Source: Blastococcus colisei | Lineage (GTDB): Bacteria > Actinomycetota > Actinomycetes > Mycobacteriales > Geodermatophilaceae | Reading direction: 5' to 3' | Assembly (NCBI RefSeq): GCF_006717095.1 | Contig: NZ_VFQE01000001.1 | Span: 3,162,001-3,226,000 of the forward strand | DNA: 64,000 bases | Part shown: positions 16,929 to 24,780 of the stretch, piece after piece | How positions within the stretch are numbered: the first letter of the stretch is position 1 | Layout: the number at the start of each line of letters is the position of its first letter | Notes under the pieces: generated by a model | Database searches by the model: none | What the model saw: the letters and a program-made list of their open reading frames with translations, nothing else | What the model was told of the DNA's origin: nothing | Translations under genes and position numbers: made by a program

Positions 16929-18185
16929 ATGACGAACAGCCCGGGGCTCGCCCGCCGGCTGGGCACCACGGACGCCGTCGTCATCGGGCTCGGCTCGATG
17001 ATCGGCGCGGGCGTCTTCGCCGCCTTCGGCCCGGCGGCACGGGCCGCCGGCACCGGCCTGCTGATCGGTCTGGCCCTCGCCGCCGTCGTCGCGTACTGCA
17101 ACGCCACCGCGTCCGCGCAGCTGGCCGCCCAGTACCCCGAGTCCGGCGGGACCTACGTCTACGGCCGGGAACGGCTCGGCCCGTGGTGGGGGTTCCTCGC
17201 CGGGTGGGCGTTCGTCGTCGGCAAGACCGCGAGCTGTGCCGCGATGGCGCTGACCTTCGCCGCCTACACGGTCCCGCCGGACTGGCAGCGCCCGGTCGCC
17301 GTCGCCGCCGTCGCGGTCCTGGTGGCGGTCAACTACCGCGGCGTCACCCGGACCGCCGGGCTGACACGCGTCCTCGTCACCGTCGTCCTGTGCGCGCTGA
17401 CGGTCGCGGTGCTCGCCGGCCTCGTCGGCGGCGGGGCCGCCGGCGGCGGGCCCCTGACCTGGACCGCCGGTGAGCAGGGCTGGTACGGCGTCCTGCAGTC
17501 GGCCGGGCTGCTGTTCTTCGCCTTCGCCGGCTACGCCCGCATCGCCACCATGGGCGAGGAGGTGCGCGATCCCGGGCGCACCATTCCCCGGGCCATCCCC
17601 CTGGCGCTGGGCATCACGGTCGTCGTCTACGCCGTCGTCGCCGTCACGCTGCTGCTCACGCTCGGGCCGGACCGGATCGCCGGCTCGGCCGCCCCGTTGG
17701 CCGACGCGGTCGGCGCCGGGTCGTGGGACTGGGCCTCCCCCGTCGTCCGGCTCGGTGCGGCCGCCGCCGCCCTGGGGGCCCTGCTGGGGCTCGTCGCCGG
17801 AGTCGGCCGGACCGGTCTCGCCATGGCCCGCACCGGCGACCTCCCCCGCTGGCTCGCCGCCGTGCACCCCCGTCACCGGGTGCCGCACCACGCGGAGGTC
17901 GCCCTGGGCGCGCTCGTCTGCGTGCTCGTGCTGACGGTCGACCTGCGCGCCGTCATCGGCTTCTCGTCCTTCGGCGTGCTGCTCTACTACCTCGTCGCGA
18001 ACCTGGCCGCATTCACCCAGTCCGCCGCGCACCGACGCTGGCCCCGCGCGCTCCAGATGGCCGGAGCGGTCGGCTGCGTCGTCCTCGCCGCGACCCTGCC
18101 GTGGCAGTCGGTGGTCGCGGGGGTGGTCGTCCTGGTCGTCGGGGTGCTGTACCGCGGCATGCGCCTGAAGCTGGCCGGTCGCTGA
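16929..18185 (+). CDS. APC-superfamily amino acid transporter
   Basis: 418 residues with about 12 membrane helices. The first helix carries the family signature VVIGLGSMIGAGVFAAFGPAA, and the region around FFAFAGYARIATMGEEVRDPGRTIPRAI is the typical helix 6 to loop segment of cationic or broad amino-acid permeases. It imports or exchanges amino acids; substrate unknown. The ATG at 16929 follows GAGGGGGACC. Stands alone, followed 97 bp later by a DUF1059 gene. Confidence 0.9.
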   Translation: MTNSPGLARRLGTTDAVVIGLGSMIGAGVFAAFGPAARAAGTGLLIGLALAAVVAYCNATASAQLAAQYPESGGTYVYGRERLGPWWGFLAGWAFVVGKTASCAAMALTFAAYTVPPDWQRPVAVAAVAVLVAVNYRGVTRTAGLTRVLVTVVLCALTVAVLAGLVGGGAAGGGPLTWTAGEQGWYGVLQSAGLLFFAFAGYARIATMGEEVRDPGRTIPRAIPLALGITVVVYAVVAVTLLLTLGPDRIAGSAAPLADAVGAGSWDWASPVVRLGAAAAALGALLGLVAGVGRTGLAMARTGDLPRWLAAVHPRHRVPHHAEVALGALVCVLVLTVDLRAVIGFSSFGVLLYYLVANLAAFTQSAAHRRWPRALQMAGAVGCVVLAATLPWQSVVAGVVVLVVGVLYRGMRLKLAGR

Positions 18186-18282
18186 GTCCTGCCGCGCGCG
18201 GACGCCTGTCCGGGACGAGGACGGAGGAGCAGGGTGTCCGGCACGGGGGTGCCAGGTTCCCGCTGCCCACAGGAGGCCACCG

Positions 18283-18453
18283 ATGAAGGAACTCAAGTGC
18301 CGTGACGCCGGGTTCGACTGCGACGCCGTCGTCCACGGAGAGACCGTCGACGACGTCATGGCGCAGGCGGGGCCCCACGCCAAGGAGGCACACGGCGTGG
18401 ACGTCAGCCCGGAGATGGCCGGGCAGATCAAGACACTCGTCCACGACGCCTGA
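18283..18453 (+). CDS. DUF1059 small protein
   Basis: 56 residues (MKELKCRDAGFDCDAVVHGE at the start, then VMAQAGPHAKEAHGVD, ending TLVHDA). The pattern of CRDxGFDCxxxxxG and HAxxxHG is the DUF1059 family; Cys and His residues suggest metal binding but the function is unknown. AGGAGG at 18271-18276 stands seven bases before the ATG, supporting translation despite the short length. Confidence 0.85.
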   Translation: MKELKCRDAGFDCDAVVHGETVDDVMAQAGPHAKEAHGVDVSPEMAGQIKTLVHDA

Positions 18454-18475
18454 CCTCGCCGGGCACAATCGCCCG

Positions 18476-19519
18476 GTGACCTCAGACGCCCTGAACTCGC
18501 CCGTCCGCTTCGGGCTGGTCGGCTACGGCTTCGGCGGGCGGTACTTCCACGCGCCGCTGCTCGGCGCCGCGCGCGAGTGCGAGTTCGTGGGCGTGGTGAC
18601 CTCCTCGCCCGAGCGGCAGGCGCTGGTGGAGCAGGACGCCCCCGGCCGCGCCACCTTCGGTTCGCTGGAGGACCTCGCCGCCGCCGGCGCCGAGGCGGTG
18701 GCGATCTCGACGCCCGCCGCCACGCACAGCGAGCTGACCGACCGGGCGCTGGAACTGGGGCTCGCGGTCGTCTGCGACAAGCCGTTCGCGCTCGACGCCG
18801 CCGCGGCCCGCCGATCGGTGGGACTCGCCGAGCGACACGGCCTCGCGCTCTCGCCGTACCAGAACCGGCGGTGGGACTCCGACTTCCTGACCGTCCGCCG
18901 GCTCGTCGACGAGGGCGAGCTCGGCGAGGTCCTGCGCTTCGAGTCCCGCTTCGAGCGGATGGCCCCGGAGACCGGGCCCGGCGCCGCCGGCGGCGGCACG
19001 CTGCTGGACTTCGGCAGTCACCTCGTCGACCAGGCGCTGGTCCTGCTCGGGCCGGTCGAGTCCGTCTACGCCGAGTGGCGGCTGCGGGAGAACGGCCTGG
19101 ACGACGACGTCTTCGTGGCGCTGACCCACGCGAACGGGGCACGGTCGCACCTGTGGGGCAGCTGGAGCCAGAGCGCGCCCGGACCGCGGTACCGGGTGTC
19201 GGGCACGGCCGGCGGTTACGTGAACCGCACGCTCATGGACGGTCAGGAGGACCTGCTCCTCGCCGGGCACACCCCCGGCACGCTGGGAGCGGAGTGGGGC
19301 GCCGAGCCGGCCGAGCGCTGGGGACGGATGTACCGCGGGGCCGACGGGCAGACGGTGCCCACCGAGAACGGCGCCTGGGACACCTTCTACCCGGCCTTCG
19401 CCCGTGCGGTCCGCGGCCTGGGCACGGTCCCCGTCGCCCCACGGGACGCCGTCGCCTCGATGACCGTGCTGGACGCCGCCCGGCGGAGTGCCACGGACGG
19501 CGGCGTGGTCAGGATCTGA
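18476..19519 (+). CDS. Gfo/Idh/MocA-family oxidoreductase
   Basis: 347 residues. N-terminal Rossmann fold with FGLVGYGFGGRYFHAPLL (GxGxxG) binding NAD(P), the conserved VVCDKPFALDAAAARR (catalytic Lys of the DKP/EKP motif), and a C-terminal alpha/beta domain with LLDFGSHLVDQALVLLG holding the conserved His. Family members oxidise or reduce sugars and sugar-like compounds. GTG 18476 is taken because the Rossmann strand starts about ten residues later. Confidence 0.88.
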   Translation: MTSDALNSPVRFGLVGYGFGGRYFHAPLLGAARECEFVGVVTSSPERQALVEQDAPGRATFGSLEDLAAAGAEAVAISTPAATHSELTDRALELGLAVVCDKPFALDAAAARRSVGLAERHGLALSPYQNRRWDSDFLTVRRLVDEGELGEVLRFESRFERMAPETGPGAAGGGTLLDFGSHLVDQALVLLGPVESVYAEWRLRENGLDDDVFVALTHANGARSHLWGSWSQSAPGPRYRVSGTAGGYVNRTLMDGQEDLLLAGHTPGTLGAEWGAEPAERWGRMYRGADGQTVPTENGAWDTFYPAFARAVRGLGTVPVAPRDAVASMTVLDAARRSATDGGVVRI

Positions 19520-19522
19520 GCC

Positions 19523-20074
19523 TCACCGGAGCCGCTGCGGCAGGCCGGCGGTCACCAGCCAGACCCGGTCGGACGTCCCGGCGATGCGGGCGTTGAGCAC
19601 GCCCAGCTCGTCGCGGAACCGCCGTCCCGACGGCGTCGCCGGGACGATGCCGGAGCCGACCTCGTTGCTGACCGCGACGACCCGTCGGCGGGTGCGAGCC
19701 CAGGCCGCGACGACCTCGTCGATCGCCGCCGCCAGCTTCGCGTCGGAGCCGGGCTGGTCGGTCCACACCTCGCACTCGTCCATGACGCGGGCCAGCCAGG
19801 TGGTCAGGCAGTCGACCAGCACCGGTGGGCCCGGGCGACCCAGGACGTCGACCAGGTCGATCGTCTCGACTGTGCTCCACGACGCGGGCCGGCGGGCGCG
19901 GTGCAGCGCCACCCGGCCGGCCCACTCGAGGTCGTCGTCACTCGGTGCCAGGCCGCAGGCCACGTAGTCGACCGAGCGCTCACGGCGCAGCAGGCCCTCG
20001 GCGTGGGAGGACTTGCCGGAGCGGGCACCGCCGAGCACGAGGACCCGTGACCGGCGGTACGGAATGCGCAGCAC
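19523..20074 (-). CDS. cobU: adenosylcobinamide kinase / guanylyltransferase (CobU/CobP)
   Basis: 183 residues, normal length. P-loop VLVLGGARSGKSSHAEGLL at residues ~10-28, DYVACGLAPSDD, VLVDCLTTWLARVM and AVSNEVGSGIVPATPSGRRFRDELG are all family hallmarks. The enzyme phosphorylates adenosylcobinamide and then adds GMP, in the nucleotide-loop stage of coenzyme B12 assembly. No other cobalamin gene is in the window. It converges with the oxidoreductase gene (3 bp apart). Confidence 0.92.
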   Translation of the reverse strand: MLRIPYRRSRVLVLGGARSGKSSHAEGLLRRERSVDYVACGLAPSDDDLEWAGRVALHRARRPASWSTVETIDLVDVLGRPGPPVLVDCLTTWLARVMDECEVWTDQPGSDAKLAAAIDEVVAAWARTRRRVVAVSNEVGSGIVPATPSGRRFRDELGVLNARIAGTSDRVWLVTAGLPQRLR

Positions 20075-20142
20075 CGGGCAACGCTATCCGCGGTCGATCT
20101 GCCGCCCGTGCACCCCGGGGAGTTCAGCGCCGCCGGGTCGCG

Positions 20143-20539
20143 TCACCGGGCGCGGACGAGTGTCCGCAGTCCACAGGAGACCAGCGCGGAGCGGACGGCT
20201 TCCACCGCGTTCGCCGCCCGTCGAGGTCCGGAGGCTCCCAGCTGTGCCTCGACCTGCGCCAGGCGGAGCTCGAGTTCGTGGACGCGCCGCACGTCGCCGG
20301 CATCCGGGCTCGTGCGTCGGCGCCTGCGTGGCGATCTCCGCGAGGCCCTCGGTCAGCCCGTTCGCCAGCTTGGCCACGTCCGCAGGGCAGAGCTGGGCGG
20401 TGCCGACGCAGGTGCCGCCCCGCCAGAGGCTCAGATTCAGCAGGCCGACGTCGACGTGCGCCGAGATCCGGACCCTGCGGCCCTCGCGACGCAGGTCCCA
20501 CGCCCATTGCCCGTGCCGGGGAAGCGGGATCACCGTCAT
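20143..20539 (-). pseudogene. frameshifted hypothetical protein, coiled-coil C-terminus
   Basis: From ATG 20539 the frame reads MTVIPLPRHGQWAWDLRREG ... VDVGLLNLSLWRG ... LTEGLAEIATQAPTHEP, then changes to arginine-rich nonsense. Skipping one base near 20305 (GAGCCCGGATG, short C/G runs) restores a sensible frame: GDVRRVHELELRLAQVEAQL ... AVRSALVSCGLRTLVRAR and a TGA at 20143. The joined product would be about 130 residues, an N-terminal beta-rich part plus a coiled coil. Family unknown to me. Either a real mutation or a consensus error. Confidence 0.6.
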
Positions 20540-20617
20540 GGGCAGAGGCTGGTGAGCCGCGGCACGGCTGCCAAGACGGGCACGTATCGGACCCGGACCC
20601 GCCTGGTGGACGAGGCC

Positions 20618-21120
20618 TCAGGCCCGCGTCTCGATCTCGTCCAGCGACAGCGGGGGCCCGACGATGTCGCTCCCGTGGCGCCGGCCCGCCTCCACCAGTC
20701 GGGGCACGTCGGGAATCGACGGCTCGGGGAGTCCCGGGCCCTCCGGAAACCGGCCGATCTCCTCCACGAAGGCCTCGAAGCCGGCGGGGGTGGTCAGCTG
20801 CAGGCCGTGGACCGGGCCTCGGGAGACGACGAACACGTGCGCGATGCCACGCGGCAGGAAGACGAAGCCCCCGGGGCCCGCCGTCCACCGTTGGCCGCCG
20901 CACTCGACGACCATCTCCCCTCCAGCACGTAGAACATCTCGTCCTCGGCGTCGTGCACGTGCCGTGGAGGCCCGAATCCCACCGGCGCCGACCACTCGAT
21001 GACGGTGAGCGCACCTCCGGTGTGGGCGCCCCGCGCCTTCACGGTCATGCGAGTGTCGAGGAACCACCGGGTGTCCCCGGCTCCCGCGCCCAGGAAGTAA
21101 CCCGGTCCGTCGGAGTTCAT
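20618..21120 (-). pseudogene. frameshifted cupin protein
   Basis: ATG 21120 opens MNSDGPGYFLGAGAGDTRWF ... GPPRHVHDAEDEMFYVLEG, which includes the first cupin motif (HVHDAEDE). At about 20918, in GGAGGGGAGATGG, the frame is lost; one extra G would continue as EMVVECGGQRWTAGPGGFVF ... PRGIAHVFVVS (second motif) to DEIETRA and the stop at 20618. Joined length about 167 residues. The start overlaps the stop of the VOC gene (ATGA), so both belong to one operon. One missing base in a G run may be biological or a sequencing artefact. Confidence 0.75.
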
Positions 21121-21524
21121 GTCGTCGTCCGTTCGTCGTGCCGTTCGATGGTGTAGAGCCGGACCTCGATGCCGTCCGGGTCGTGCAGTCCAACCAGGAC
21201 CCATCCCTGGTGGCCGGTCACGATCCCGCCGTGCCGCTGGCCGAGGACGTCGAGCCGGGACGCCCAGGCCTCGAGGTCACTGCGGGTCGGGACGCCCACG
21301 GCGATGGGGTCGAATCCGGCGAGCACTGCTGCCCGCTGGGGGTCGTGCCGGGCCGCCAGGGTCACGGTGCCGGACGGGTCGCGGAGGGCGACGCCCATCA
21401 GCACGCCGTCCTCCACGAACTCGACGTCCACGACGAGACCGAGGACGGCCTGGTACCAGTTCCGGCTGCGGACGACGTCCCCCACCGGCAGCTTGACATG
21501 GTGGAAACCGCTCAACGGGGGCAT
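21117..21524 (-). CDS. VOC/glyoxalase-family protein
   Basis: 135 residues, two beta-alpha-beta-beta-beta modules. FHHVKLPVGDVVRSRNWYQAVLG at the N-terminus (metal His and the SxxWY pattern) and VGLHDPDGIEVRLYTI at the C-terminus (metal Glu) are typical. VOC proteins include glyoxalases, dioxygenases and resistance proteins; specific activity cannot be read. First gene after the divergent TetR regulator, followed with ATGA overlap by the broken cupin gene, so probably controlled by that regulator. Confidence 0.87.
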   Translation of the reverse strand: MPPLSGFHHVKLPVGDVVRSRNWYQAVLGLVVDVEFVEDGVLMGVALRDPSGTVTLAARHDPQRAAVLAGFDPIAVGVPTRSDLEAWASRLDVLGQRHGGIVTGHQGWVLVGLHDPDGIEVRLYTIERHDERTTT

Positions 21525-21545
21525 GGCGACCTCACGACGGCTGTT

Positions 21546-21565
21546 CGCTAGAGTTGGCTCTAGCG
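21546..21565. promoter_or_regulatory. 20-bp palindrome, candidate TetR operator
   Basis: CGCTAGAGTTGGCTCTAGCG is a perfect 8-bp inverted repeat around TTGG. It lies 13 bp before the TetR-family start codon and 21 bp before the divergent VOC start, the usual site for autoregulation and control of the neighbour. Confidence 0.65.
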
Positions 21566-21578
21566 TAGAGTCCAGCGG

Positions 21579-22238
21579 GTGGACGAGGATGTCAAGGGGC
21601 GCACCACCCGCATCTCGCGGGCCCATCAGGCGGTGGCTACCCGGCGCCGCATCGTCGAGGCGGCCGGCCGGTTCTTCATCCGGGATGGCTACGCGGCGAC
21701 GACGCTCCAGCAGATCGCCGACGAGGCAGGCGTCGCCGTCCAGACGGTCTACTTCCACTTCGGGAACAAGCGGACCCTGCTCAAGGAGCTCGTCGACGTC
21801 GCCAGCGTGGGTGACGACCAGCCCGTTGCGCTGCTCGACCGCCCCTGGGTCCAGGAGTTGCACACGGCGCCCGGCGGGGCCGAGACCGTGGCCGTCTGGC
21901 TGCGGACCAGCTGCGAGATCTTCGGACGGGTCACTCCCGTCCTGCGCATCGTTCGGGACGCTGCAGGCAGCGACCCGGAGATGGCCGCGCAGTGGGAGAT
22001 CAACCAGCAGCAGCGCCACACCGCGCACCGGGCGCTCGCCGAGGTTCTCGACGCCAAGGGCGCGCTGCGTCCCGGGCTGACGGTGGACGAGGCCGCCGAC
22101 ATCCTGTTCGCGCTGATCAGCCTGGAGATCTACGTCCTGCTCACGGTCGAGCGAGGATGGGCGCCGGAGCAGTGGGAGCGCTGGGCCGGGCGTACGGTCT
22201 CCGACGCGGTGCTGGCGCAGCCGGGTCCGGCCGACTGA
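21579..22238 (+). CDS. TetR-family transcriptional regulator
   Basis: 219 residues. Helix-turn-helix at ~25-70: ATRRRIVEAAGRFFIRDGYAAT, then LQQIADEAGVAVQTVYFHFGNKRTLL, a textbook TetR DNA-binding domain. The C-terminal ligand domain is helical and unassigned. GTG 21579 start. Divergent from the VOC/cupin operon over a perfect palindrome, so likely its repressor. The genomic island edge is 56 bp after its stop. Confidence 0.92.
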   Translation: MDEDVKGRTTRISRAHQAVATRRRIVEAAGRFFIRDGYAATTLQQIADEAGVAVQTVYFHFGNKRTLLKELVDVASVGDDQPVALLDRPWVQELHTAPGGAETVAVWLRTSCEIFGRVTPVLRIVRDAAGSDPEMAAQWEINQQQRHTAHRALAEVLDAKGALRPGLTVDEAADILFALISLEIYVLLTVERGWAPEQWERWAGRTVSDAVLAQPGPAD

Positions 22239-22293
22239 CTCCTGAGGAACACGGCCCCCCTCGGACTCGGGAGCCTCACTGTCAGCCGAGGAT

Positions 22294-22320
22294 GACGGAC
22301 GAGTCGGCCTGTACGCCGGG
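22294..22320. repeat. left attachment repeat: copy of the rnpB 3' end
   Basis: 27 bp identical to 36427-36453, the 3'-terminal bases of RNase P RNA (GACGGACGAGTCGGCC...), in direct orientation. Weaker similarity continues for about 16 bp to the right. This is the pattern left when an element integrates at a gene end and keeps the gene intact on one side. Confidence 0.85.
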
Positions 22321-22366
22321 GATTGTCACCGGGTGGTTGGTAGCCGTCGGGAGTTTGCGGATGGCG

Positions 22367-22395
22367 CCGCTGACCTGCGGTTATGCCGTTGACGG
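22367..22395 (+). repeat. end-associated repeat, left copy
   Basis: 29 bp starting CCGCTGACCTGCGGTTATG match 24 of 29 bases of the sequence at 36393-36421 read on the opposite strand. The two copies lie just inside the two island ends in inverted orientation. They may be integrase arm sites or excisionase sites; this is inference. Confidence 0.5.
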
Positions 22396-22579
22396 CCTAT
22401 GGCGCCGACCGGCCGTTATCGGACGAGTTGCGGACTCTCTGCGGACTGGCCGCGGACTCGAATATCCCAATCGACGTCCGGGTCCGCATCCTTCGTCCCC
22501 GCACCGCCGCGACCCCGTACCCGTACCGGATCCCGCTGCGCGACTTAAGAACGACCCCTTGCTGGCTACCGTCCTGCAT

Positions 22580-23137
22580 GTGCAAGACGTATTCGCGATG
22601 CTGGCGGCCCGGCACGGGCTGAAAGAGCGGAAGGGCGTGTCCCCCGAAGGGCTGCCCGAGCGGTACCTCTACTCACCGGACATGGCCTACCGCTATGGGT
22701 TCGGCCGCTGGTGGGGTGACGAGGACCTGGCGACCACCGACGTGTGGGTGCTGCTGAATCCGGCCACGGGAGACACTGAGCAGCGTCGGCGCCCAACGCT
22801 GGAACGGTGCATCACCCGCAGCAGGGAAGCTGGCCATAGCGGGCTGGTGATCGTAAACCTGTTCGCGCACCGGCACACCGACCCGAAGACCCTGCAGCAG
22901 GTGGCCCACCCGGTCGGCCCAGCGAACGACGACGCGCTCCGACGGCTGACCGCCGCCGCGACGAGGACGATCGTGGCCTGGGGCGCCGCAGGCGGTCTCT
23001 ACGGCCGGTCCCGAGCCGTTGCTCCGCTGCTCGACCGGCCACTCTGCCTGGGGACGACTCGGCGCGGCGAGCCGCGCCACCCGCTGTACGTGGCCGCGGA
23101 CGCGCCGCTCAAGCCGTGGGTCGCCCCCGCCTCTTGA
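22580..23137 (+). CDS. DUF1643 protein
   Basis: About 185 residues. The core VWVLLNPATGDTEQRRRPTLERC, then GLVIVNLFAHRHTDPKTLQQ, VGPANDDALRRL, IVAWGAAGG and RRGEPRHPLYV is the complete DUF1643 pattern. These proteins are widespread on mobile elements and in phage; they are thought to be nucleotide- or DNA-related but no activity is established. The start is uncertain: GTG 22580 or ATG 22598 are the best candidates, with no strong ribosome site. First gene inside the island. Confidence 0.85.
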   Translation: MQDVFAMLAARHGLKERKGVSPEGLPERYLYSPDMAYRYGFGRWWGDEDLATTDVWVLLNPATGDTEQRRRPTLERCITRSREAGHSGLVIVNLFAHRHTDPKTLQQVAHPVGPANDDALRRLTAAATRTIVAWGAAGGLYGRSRAVAPLLDRPLCLGTTRRGEPRHPLYVAADAPLKPWVAPAS

Positions 23138-23553
23138 CCTGGGGTAGCCGCACCGGTCCGTCCGACACCACGCAGGCAAGAACGTCCCATCCAGAGACCC
23201 GAAGATGCGCACGATCGCCGGCCCGTACGGTCCCCTTGGCCCCCGGACTGCCAGGCCGTCATGATCGCGTCCGGCAGGGGCACCGGGTGTTCGCACTCGT
23301 CCTGACATTGGCGGTTCATGACGGCATCCCGCGAAACCCGGCCACCGGCGTCCCGTCTGCCGAGGACCGTGCGGGCAAAGCCCCGCTTCCTCACCCGCGA
23401 TCAAGTGGAGCAACAAAACCGGGTCTACCCCCGGATGCTGAACGCCGTCGCACGCACGTTCGAGTGATGTTGCCTACGTGTCCCGTTGGTCCGCGGGCGG
23501 CGACTCGGCGCCTCGTACGAACCATCCACAAGGCCGTCAGTACCCTCACGGCC
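23138..23553. other. gene-free stretch before the TIR gene
   Basis: 416 bp. An open frame runs through it into the TIR gene, but its residues are Arg/Pro-rich with no homology signal and no start with a ribosome site. Presumably the TIR gene's 5' region; nothing else seen. Confidence 0.5.
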
Positions 23554-24402
23554 GTGAAGGTCTTCCTGAGCTGGTCAGGGGATGTCAGCAGACAAGTCGC
23601 CGGACTACTGCGCGAGTGGCTTCCGCTCGTGATCAATGAAATCGAACCCTTCATGTCCTCGGAGGACATCGAGAAGGGCAGTCGCGGACTGAACGTCATC
23701 GCGTCAGAGCTGCAAGATAGTTCACACGGCATCGTCGTAGTAACAGAGGAGAACTTCGAGAGGCCCTGGATCAACTTCGAGGCGGGAGCGCTATCAAAGG
23801 TTGTGGTGGGGAGCCGAGTGACACCTCTCCTCTTCGGGGTTGAGTACACCCAGATTACCGGCCCGCTGACGCAGTTTCAGTATGTCCTGCCGAAACAAGA
23901 GGAAATGCGGAAGCTCATGGACAGCATCAACCGAGACTGCGACCGGCCACTCTCGGAAGGCTTCCTTGGCAAGGCGTTCGATCAGTGGTGGCCCCAACTT
24001 GAGACGGACCTCCGAAATGTGCGCAAACGGGACACCCATGTGAGCAGGAGAAGCCCCGAGCAACTCTCGAGCGAAACGCTCCAAATAGTCCGCAGCATCC
24101 AACGCGACTTGAAGGAAACGCGATGGGCCACTGGATCGTCGTACGCGGGCCCCATGCCAACGTTCAGAGTGGAGTACTCGCTTGAGAACGCCGATGCCGA
24201 ACTGCAGCAGGAGTTCATCAGCACCATGAACACCGTGGCCGGCAGATATGGACTAGTCCCCGTTCGGCTTCATGATGCGGACTATCCAACCTTCGTCTTC
24301 TTCAACATCGAGAAGGAGTTCCGCAAGGTCATTGATGCGGACATCGGTGACCGGTTCTGGGATATGGGTCTCGAGAAGAACGTCCTTGAGATTGAGCCTT
24401 GA
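23554..24402 (+). CDS. TIR-domain protein, possible NADase defence effector
   Basis: 282 residues. Residues 1-~150 are a bacterial TIR domain: KVFLSWSGDVSRQVAGLLREW, PFMSSEDIEKGSRG, HGIVVVTEENFERPWINFEAG with the Trp...Glu that provides the catalytic Glu in NAD-cleaving TIRs, then TPLLFGVEY. A helical segment (~150-200) and a C-terminal part of unknown type (PTFRVEYSLENADAELQQEF ... VLEIEP) follow. Bacterial TIR proteins commonly act in anti-phage abortive infection by degrading NAD+. GTG 23554 is chosen because the TIR domain starts at once. Lower GC than neighbours and position in the island indicate horizontal transfer. A non-defence signalling role is possible. Confidence 0.85.
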   Translation: MKVFLSWSGDVSRQVAGLLREWLPLVINEIEPFMSSEDIEKGSRGLNVIASELQDSSHGIVVVTEENFERPWINFEAGALSKVVVGSRVTPLLFGVEYTQITGPLTQFQYVLPKQEEMRKLMDSINRDCDRPLSEGFLGKAFDQWWPQLETDLRNVRKRDTHVSRRSPEQLSSETLQIVRSIQRDLKETRWATGSSYAGPMPTFRVEYSLENADAELQQEFISTMNTVAGRYGLVPVRLHDADYPTFVFFNIEKEFRKVIDADIGDRFWDMGLEKNVLEIEP

Positions 24403-24447
24403 CGCCCACACTGGGAGTGGTCAAATAGAGTGCCTACAGGGGGGTAT

Positions 24448-24466
24448 CCCGTACGGGGCGTACGGG
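24448..24466 (+). terminator. hairpin after the TIR gene
   Basis: CCCGTACG-GGG-CGTACGGG, an 8-bp perfect stem with 3-base loop, 45 bp after the TIR stop, followed by TCTGTTTC. A plausible intrinsic terminator with a weak T-tract. Confidence 0.5.
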
Positions 24467-24722
24467 TCTGTTTCGGAGCATCCCTTACGGCGTTCCGCAC
24501 TGAGTCGGTCACATGAGACATCGACCGCTGAGTGTTCGAGTCGCTCGGACGTTCGATGTCGTGTCGACCTTCCGGCCGCACACCACACCATGCCGGCACC
24601 TCGTCCACGCTCTACTAGAGATCAAGATCACGAGCCATCACACTTCTTGCATTTGCGGTATCGGGACTCGTTGTGACGAAGAGGCAAGCAGTCCCGCTAC
24701 CTGTTCGGACGCTTGGTCCGAC

Positions 24723-24749
24723 TGCCCCTGAGCGCGCCACTATGGGACA
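24723..24749 (-). repeat. island hairpin repeat, copy 1 (inverted)
   Basis: 27-bp imperfect palindrome ending ACTATGGGACA. Read on the minus strand it matches the copy at 31335-31361 at 23 of 27 positions. One of four copies, all inside the island. Confidence 0.6.
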
Positions 24750-24780
24750 ACGTGAGACCCGTCGAGCCTCGGACCGACCC

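Larger units (their letters stand above)
22239..22579. other. gene-free stretch with island left edge
   Basis: 341 bp without a convincing gene. It holds the left attachment repeat (22294-22320) and an end-associated repeat (22367-22395); the rest shows nothing I recognise. Confidence 0.6.
24403..24780. other. gene-free stretch with hairpins
   Basis: 378 bp between convergent genes. It holds a candidate terminator (24448-24466) and one TGTCCC/GGGACA hairpin repeat (24723-24749). No coding signal recognised. Confidence 0.5.

Noticed and set aside
23116-23553. N-terminal extension of the TIR protein
   Set aside because: The extension lacks homology character; the TIR domain begins directly at GTG 23554.
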